NCBI GenBank assembly: GCA_903838565.1
Contig: CAILZB010000019.1
Location: 1-37,991, forward strand
DNA length: 37,991 nucleotides
Direction of reading: 5' to 3'
From: an uncultured beta proteobacterium
Lineage (GTDB): Bacteria; Pseudomonadota; Gammaproteobacteria; Burkholderiales; Burkholderiaceae_C
The translations under genes were made by a program, and so were the position numbers. The notes below the pieces were generated by a model. That model did not search any database. It was not told where the DNA came from and was given only the letters and a program-made list of their open reading frames with translations. Position 1 is the first letter of the stretch. Every line of letters begins with the position of its first letter. Of this stretch, positions 34,501 to 37,991 are shown piece by piece.

Positions 34501-35123
34501 GCTTGCACATCACCAACATCGACACGGATCGAGGCCTGCGTCAATGCGCCGGCAACCGCGATCTCTATTGCAGTCTGCTGCAGAAATTCCGCGTCCATCT
34601 GGAGCGCGATCCGGCCCGCCTGCGCAGCGCCTTGAACAGCGGGAAACTGGCTGTGGCACAGCGTGTGGCGCACACGCTCAAGGGCGTGGCCGCCAATATT
34701 GGCGCTCTGACGTGCAGCGAGCTGAGTGCCTCCATTGAGCGGGCCTTGCGCCTGAATGAGCCACTCAACGAGTTGCATGCACTGCTGCGGTCGCTGGAGG
34801 AACATGCTGCCCAGCTCGGCAGGGATTTGGCTTTGGCCATGCCTGCGCCTGCGTCAGTTTCCCCTCCGGCGATCAACGCCCCCCAGCTGCTGCATCGGGT
34901 GTGCCGCGATCTTGCGGCCTTGATGCGCGCAAACGACGCCCAAGCTGTGCCCCTGCTTCGGGAGCATGCGGGCCTGTTGCACCAAGGCCTGGGAGATGGC
35001 TTCGTGCAGCTTCAGCAACAGGTTGAAGACTTTGATTTTGAGTCCGCGTCCATGGCGCTTGGCACACTGGCCAGGTCTGCCGGCCTGGCTTTGACCGCAG
35101 AGGCTTTGCATGGATCTGTTTAG
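31530..35123 (+). CDS. Hybrid histidine kinase (TM-HAMP-GAF-HisKA-HATPase-REC-REC-Hpt)
   Basis: A 1197-residue multistep phosphorelay protein. The N-terminus has a membrane helix (about 17-37), a four-helix-bundle MCP-type periplasmic domain (to about 200), a second helix (about 205-225) and HAMP (about 226-278). A GAF-like domain (about 285-430) follows. HisKA carries His482 in [20 protein letters not shown]. The ATPase has [20 protein letters not shown] and GGTGLGLAI. Two receivers follow, with Asp771 ([11 protein letters not shown]) and Asp916 ([11 protein letters not shown]), then an Hpt with His1048 in [14 protein letters not shown]. Phosphate probably flows His to Asp to Hpt-His to a separate receiver. 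The best local recipient is the REC-HD-GYP protein, whose gene overlaps the 3' end by 14 bp. The MCP-like sensor suggests sharing ligand types with chemoreceptors. Confidence 0.94.
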   Translation: MKAVFRLLEGLKINTKLLLGLGSLLAILTATGLQSIYANRLQSEQIQRMYEVELRGVSYVKTANTHLMELGRSLRQMVLAPDEASREAARVALNHSRDTLRHALDENAKTLQTPATQLLLSQLENLLSQYQLNVDHALALLASEKPFQRGELVRFLASEKNVRVYEATDQAMAILERQKEESAHHFAVTAMESSIQIERWTLALQALGWLAALGLGGLLGLSLRRPSESLRQSVEGLAAGRLDTTVEHTDMDNEIGAMARAITELQKVVREADAQRWVKTCLSELSPALQATENIEQFSAALMLRLTPFVGAQIGLFYVHDPKSGKYVYLGGWGVPDLSRILRDFSAGEGLLGQCVLDGQSILIDALRAGDLRIQSALIDVAPRTVGMFPVVNSSGEVLAVIELASLSLMQERHHALMLELVPLIALNLEIFARNQLAHELLMQTQDQARELGLQRDELQIARMRAEDATKAKSEFLANMSHEIRTPMNAVIGLSHLALKTDMTSRQRDYLQKIHAEGTSLLGVINDILDFSKIEAGRMELEQLPFWLDELLDGMSSVVAKQAHDKGLEFLIRVAPDVPTGLLGDAMRFRQVLINLVNNAIKFTESGQVKLELVVSQHQGDRIELTISVEDTGVGMTPEQCGQLFTAFTQADSSTTRRFGGTGLGLAISKRFVEMMGGSIWVKSKVGSGSTFTFNAWLELSGQQQPSVVRRSSAAGVRVLVVDDNVAARQILLEQLATLGMSGLGVADVREGIAALQAADAAEPFQVVLMDWRMPNLDGVDGSNLITHVLPLVHRPSVVIVTAYGADEVRDAGLRAGASAFIDKPVSQSRLWDTLAGIIRPLHAAHDAPLLSSGEGMELKGVNVLLVEDNEINQQIAVELMQSLGVQVTVANNGQEALDMLSAAPDPLPWSMVFMDLQMPVMDGHQATLALRRSARFSALPIIAMTAHAMAEEGERCLSEGMNEHLTKPIDPQALARCIARWARAAPEVRGLHITNIDTDRGLRQCAGNRDLYCSLLQKFRVHLERDPARLRSALNSGKLAVAQRVAHTLKGVAANIGALTCSELSASIERALRLNEPLNELHALLRSLEEHAAQLGRDLALAMPAPASVSPPAINAPQLLHRVCRDLAALMRANDAQAVPLLREHAGLLHQGLGDGFVQLQQQVEDFDFESASMALGTLARSAGLALTAEALHGSV

Positions 35124-36249
35124 AGCCGCCAAACCCACCGTCCTGGTGGTAGACGACACCCCGGCCAACCTGGGGCTGATGGCTGAACTGCTGAAAAGCG
35201 CCTATACCGTGAAAGCGGTGAACAATGGCGTCAGGGCACTGGCGCTGGCAGAGCTTGAACCGCCCGACCTCATCCTGCTCGATGTCATGATGCCCGAGAT
35301 GGATGGCTATGAGGTCTGTCGCCTTCTCAAGGCCAGGCCCAACACGCGGCAAATTCCCGTGATCTTCCTCACCAGCAGGGGCGAGGTGGAGGACGAGCAG
35401 CATGGTCTGGCGCTCGGCGCGGTCGACTACATCACGCGCCCCATCAACCCGCCGATCCTGCTGTCGCGAGTGCGGGCGCACGTTGCCGACGCGTCGTCTG
35501 CCAAAACGATGCGTGTGAACAATGAGTACCTTGAGTTCGAAGTCGTCAAGCGCACGCGCCAATTGGCGGCGCTTCAGGATGTGACGATTCTGGCGCTTGC
35601 ATCCCTAGCTGAGAAGCGTGACGCCGACACCGGAAACCATCTCCGCCGCACCCAGCATTACATGCGGGCGCTGAGCAAGCATCTCAAGCCGAACTCGCGC
35701 TTCAATGATTTCCTGACCAACGAGATGGTGGAACTCCTTTTCAAGTGTGCGCCTTTGCACGACATCGGCAAGGTGGGCATTCCTGACCGGATCCTGCTCA
35801 AACCAGGACGCTACGAACCAGACGAGTTTGAGATCATGAAAACGCATCCCGCTTTGGGGCGAGACGCCCTTCTCCATGCGGGCGCGACCTCCGGAGAAAT
35901 GTTGGACTTTCTGGAAATCGCCAAGGATATCGTCTACTCACATCACGAAAAATGGGATGGATCTGGCTACCCCTTGGGGTTGATCGGCGACGCCATTCCC
36001 ATCCCTGCACGCCTGATGGCGCTTGCCGATGTCTACGACGCGCTCATCAGCCCGCGAGTCTACAAGGCGGGGATGTCGCACGCACAGGCTGCCGCCATCA
36101 TCATGCAGGGAAAAGGCACGCATTTCGATCCCGACATGGTTGATGCCTTTGCTTGCCTGGGCGATGAATTCCAGGCCATCTCGGAGAGATTCAACGATAC
36201 ACAAGCCGAGTTGATTTCCAAAGCAGAGTATCTCGAAAGGGCCTTTTAG
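35110..36249 (+). CDS. REC-HD-GYP cyclic-di-GMP phosphodiesterase
   Basis: A 379-residue response regulator with an HD-GYP output. The receiver (about 10-130) has [10 protein letters not shown], phospho-acceptor Asp58 in [11 protein letters not shown], Thr in FLTSRG and, in place of the usual KP, RPINPP, so the conserved Lys is replaced by Arg. The HD-GYP domain (about 150-365) has the full set: [19 protein letters not shown] with His217-Asp218, [11 protein letters not shown] and LADVYDAL. This is a predicted metal-dependent enzyme degrading c-di-GMP to pGpG or GMP, controlled by phosphorylation. The start lies inside the 3' end of the hybrid-kinase gene, in another frame, so the two are translationally coupled and most likely form a cognate pair. 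Confidence 0.92.
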   Translation: MDLFRAAKPTVLVVDDTPANLGLMAELLKSAYTVKAVNNGVRALALAELEPPDLILLDVMMPEMDGYEVCRLLKARPNTRQIPVIFLTSRGEVEDEQHGLALGAVDYITRPINPPILLSRVRAHVADASSAKTMRVNNEYLEFEVVKRTRQLAALQDVTILALASLAEKRDADTGNHLRRTQHYMRALSKHLKPNSRFNDFLTNEMVELLFKCAPLHDIGKVGIPDRILLKPGRYEPDEFEIMKTHPALGRDALLHAGATSGEMLDFLEIAKDIVYSHHEKWDGSGYPLGLIGDAIPIPARLMALADVYDALISPRVYKAGMSHAQAAAIIMQGKGTHFDPDMVDAFACLGDEFQAISERFNDTQAELISKAEYLERAF

Positions 36250-36619
36250 CACCTTGAGTGGCAACGTTCGTTTGACGCCGGCAGAGCGCTGCATCCGCCG
36301 TGGCAAGGGCATGAACTGGATTGCACAGCCGTGCGGACCCTTCATCCCTGCATTCCTCGTTGCCCATGCGCGGCAGCAGGCCGGTTCACGGCCTGCTGCC
36401 GCGCCCGCGGACGGTCGCGTCGTGATGCGCTGCAGTCTGGCTGGCGCGCAGGCACTGCGCCTTCGGACCCGCAGCAGAAATCAGACTTCATTTGAAGAAT
36501 TTTGAACGAATCACAATGCTGCATCGTGACATGGCTCTGTGGATGAAGAAACGGCGCCCTTTTCTTTCCGATGTCGAGTGCCAGTTCTCTTGAACCAAGG
36601 CCAATTTTCTGCAGATACA
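36250..36619. terminator. Intergenic region with a 16-bp perfect hairpin (36368-36404)
   Basis: No gene is seen between the HD-GYP stop and the AT-rich promoter. The striking element is a perfect 16-bp GC-rich inverted repeat, 36368-36383 with 36389-36404, closed by a 5-base loop (GTTCA). It has no T-run after it, so it may act as a rho-independent-like transcription block, an RNA stabiliser at the end of the long signalling transcript, or a repetitive REP-like element. A smaller hairpin, GCGCA/TGCGC, lies at about 36446-36460. Confidence 0.5.
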
Positions 36620-36700
36620 CTAATAATCTCCAGAAATTTTAAAGATATACCAATATTTATCAAAAAAGATATAATAGCCAGAGTGAATACATCCACACGC
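36620..36700 (+). promoter_or_regulatory. AT-rich promoter of second HTH-REC gene
   Basis: This sharply AT-rich block contains a perfect TATAAT at 36670-36675, 44 bp before the start codon. The expected -35 position (about 36647-36652, ATACCA) has no consensus, which suggests activator-dependent use. Short AT words shared with the leader of the first HTH-REC gene include AATATT, TAATAAT and GATA, though no clean copy of the TGATAAT tandem is present. Confidence 0.55.
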
Positions 36701-36718
36701 ATCGCCTGAAGTTCCTAA

Positions 36719-37345
36719 ATGTCGAAGTCCGCTCCCCCCACCGTGATCCAGAAAAACTTCTGTACAACCCGTGAAGCAGCGGATTTGCTGGGAATGTCGG
36801 TGGGCACGGTGCAGTTGTGGGTTGAAAGCGGGATGCTGCAAGCGTGGAAAACGACGGGGGGTCATCGACGGGTGCTGCGTGATTCCGTGGATGCGCTGTT
36901 GCAGAAAAGGCCTGCTGCGCCGGGCGGCATGATCCCGTTGCCTGCGGCGTCGCCACTCAGGGTGCTGGTGGTGGAAGACGATGTCCACATTTTGCGCTTG
37001 TACCAGGCCAATCTTGCTTCATGGCCGATGCACCCGGAAGTCAAGTTCATTGACAACGCGATCGCCGCGTTGATGGAGATCGGCAGAAGTCGTCCAGATC
37101 TTCTGATCACAGACCTGAACATGCCGGGCATGGACGGGTTCAGGATGTTGCGCGTACTGCGCCAGACGCCCGAAATGACCCTGTGCAAGATCGTCGCCGT
37201 GACCGGCCTGGATGCGGCCGAAATCGAACAGCGGGGAGGAGTCCCGGCGGGTGTCGAGGTCTTGCCAAAACCCATTCCATTTCATCGCTTGCTGGACATC
37301 GCCACGGCACTGGCGCATCCGGTTCGCGCACAATCATCAAGATGA
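36719..37345 (+). CDS. HTH-REC response regulator (copy 2)
   Basis: A 208-residue paralogue of the regulator at 22305. The HTH (about 10-62) has TTREAADLLGMSVGTVQLWV and TTGGHRRVLRDSVDALL, nearly identical to copy 1; the linker differs. The receiver (about 80-203) has Asp132 in LITDLNMPGMDG, Thr in AVTGLD and Lys in LPKPIPF. The near-identical recognition region implies both copies bind the same or very similar DNA sites, while the receiver surfaces differ more, so they may answer to different kinases. The ATG at 36719 has a GAAG nine bases before it. It is separated from the HD-GYP gene by about 470 bp with its own promoter, so it is probably a separate transcript at the end of the cluster. 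Confidence 0.88.
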   Translation: MSKSAPPTVIQKNFCTTREAADLLGMSVGTVQLWVESGMLQAWKTTGGHRRVLRDSVDALLQKRPAAPGGMIPLPAASPLRVLVVEDDVHILRLYQANLASWPMHPEVKFIDNAIAALMEIGRSRPDLLITDLNMPGMDGFRMLRVLRQTPEMTLCKIVAVTGLDAAEIEQRGGVPAGVEVLPKPIPFHRLLDIATALAHPVRAQSSR

Positions 37346-37615
37346 TGCGCATACGATCGTTTGGGCACCCTACAGAGGCGCGGGCCGGCATCGCTTGCGC
37401 CTCCCGCAGTTCATCGTCCAGTAACGGGACCCGATCAGCGACCTGACGCGCGCCCCCCGTGGGTGACAGCCAACATGGTCATGCCTTACCCATCCAAGGT
37501 GGCCATGACGCCGGCAGGTTCTCACAACAGTTCGAGGTCAAGGGCGCAAGCTGGCTCGTCGAGCAGCATGATTGCGCCGCGCGGCCGTGGCGGGCGTGCT
37601 GCGCGGGAGGACGTC
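37345..37615 (-). pseudogene. Decayed amino-acid-type ABC transporter ATPase (C-terminal part)
   Basis: The minus strand reads as an eroded polar-amino-acid ABC ATPase. From about 37590 downward one frame gives IMLLDEPACALDLELL (Walker B and D-loop), then a stop, EPAGVMATLDG, a second stop, and GMTMLAVTHG (H-loop, near 37460). After a frameshift the adjacent frame continues ARQVADRVPLLDDELRE and ends GCPNDRMR near 37349. These pieces follow the order of family members such as GlnQ/ArtP (DEPTSALDPELV, GMTMLVVTHE, FAREVADRVVFMD, PQNDRTR). Two stops and at least one frameshift show it is dead. The N-terminal Walker A part is absent; only a scrambled Arg-rich trace lies above 37590. The remainder of 37616-37778 shows nothing I can support. 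Confidence 0.7.
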
Positions 37616-37778
37616 CTACAATCAACGGCGACTCCCTTCGCGGGTTGAACCTTCGAAGGCCATGCCATGCGAGCCATGCGGGTGCGCGCTACAACGCAGA
37701 ACTCGTCGGACCATGGGCGGTTGGCGAGTCACATCGGTGGTTTCGACCTGGATAACTTCGCAATGACGAAAGCGGAAT

Positions 37779-37934
37779 ATGGACAAAGTGACGCACTATC
37801 TCAACCGCCTGGACGTCGGCGTCAGACTCGCCGCCCAATCGCTTGTGCTGAACGCCTTGATCTTGGTGGGTATTCCGGTCGATCGTGACCACCCGTTCCG
37901 GTTTATCGTGACCGGCGATTCTGGTGGATCGTGA
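37779..37934 (+). pseudogene. Truncated membrane receptor N-terminus (chemoreceptor-like), cut by repeats
   Basis: A frame opens at the ATG at 37779 (GCGGA just before it) and encodes LNRLDVGVRLAAQSLVLNAL then ILVGI. This resembles the start of methyl-accepting chemotaxis proteins or sensor kinases (a basic amphipathic segment leading into membrane helix 1). After about residue 32 the frame enters the 23-bp repeat array and stops at 37932-37934. The native protein is therefore lost, probably through insertion of the element to the right. The remaining part of the gene may lie on the far side of that element. Family assignment from 32 residues is tentative. Confidence 0.45.
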
Positions 37935-37991
37935 CCGCTCATTCCGACCGATCGTGACCAGGCATTCTGGTTTATCGTGACCACCGATTCC
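37859..37991. repeat. 23-bp direct repeat array, likely end of an IS21-family element
   Basis: The core ATCGTGACC recurs at 37882, 37905, 37928, 37951 and 37974, exactly 23 bp apart, each followed by a variable triplet or tetrad and then a (A/G)TTC(C/T)G(G/A) block. A diverged copy precedes at 37859. The array runs off the window edge. Multiple short terminal repeats beside the transposase gene are characteristic of IS21-family elements, so this is probably their left or right end. No transposase is visible within the window. Small open frames across it are repeat translations, not genes. Confidence 0.65.

Noticed and set aside
32385..34805. 806-codon minus-strand open frame across the hybrid kinase gene
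   Set aside because: It is fully antisense to a kinase with all catalytic motifs and shows no recognisable domains, only His/Gln-rich shadow composition.
37859..37991. CRISPR array
   Set aside because: The repeat units are 23 bp in total with only a 9-base conserved core and no true spacers; the layout fits insertion-sequence termini better.

Overview
The window looks like a chromosomal segment of a GC-rich betaproteobacterium, most likely Burkholderiales (Comamonadaceae/Rhodoferax-like). This rests on codon usage, the ABC transporter with an AAA-associated C-terminal domain, the chemoreceptor type and the dense PAS/GGDEF/REC signalling genes. It is bounded by mobile DNA. An IS1595-type transposase runs off the left edge, and an array of 23-bp direct repeats resembling an IS21-family terminus runs off the right edge, where it cuts a membrane-receptor gene.

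Left third (1-14.6 kb): decayed tRNA-Ser-like pieces with a UUCG terminator; a stand-alone receiver protein; a secreted SGNH-type hydrolase. A minus-strand run follows, in transcription order: TonB-dependent receptor (862 aa), YncE-like beta-propeller, class A acid phosphatase, second TonB-dependent receptor (TGA-ATG coupled), and a secreted alpha/beta hydrolase. This looks like an outer-membrane uptake and ester/phosphoester scavenging locus. Next come a methyl-accepting chemotaxis protein and a low-molecular-weight-phosphatase-like protein that has lost its catalytic cysteine.

Middle (14.9-18.5 kb): a small hypothetical gene and a two-gene ABC importer (double-permease fusion plus ATPase with AAA-associated domain) with no local binding protein.

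Right half (18.85-37.35 kb): a one-direction signalling cluster. A PhnD-like periplasmic binding protein with no transporter sits next to a sensor kinase. Then follows a chain of tightly overlapping genes: an HTH-REC regulator of inverted domain order, a kinase-like protein lacking the phospho-acceptor His, a CheY-like receiver, a PAS-degenerate GGDEF-REC protein, a PAS-GGDEF-EAL protein with an intact GGDEF but an altered EAL motif, a Cache-type sensor kinase, a sensorless kinase, a large hybrid kinase (HisKA-HATPase-REC-REC-Hpt) and a REC-HD-GYP phosphodiesterase. A second HTH-REC paralogue closes the cluster. Several components are internal duplicates with one partner degenerated. I infer a composite phosphorelay that feeds c-di-GMP turnover and twin HTH-REC transcription regulators. 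This is the best candidate for an undescribed system in the window.

Right edge: a heavily decayed amino-acid-type ABC ATPase pseudogene and a truncated chemoreceptor-like gene ending in the 23-bp repeats.
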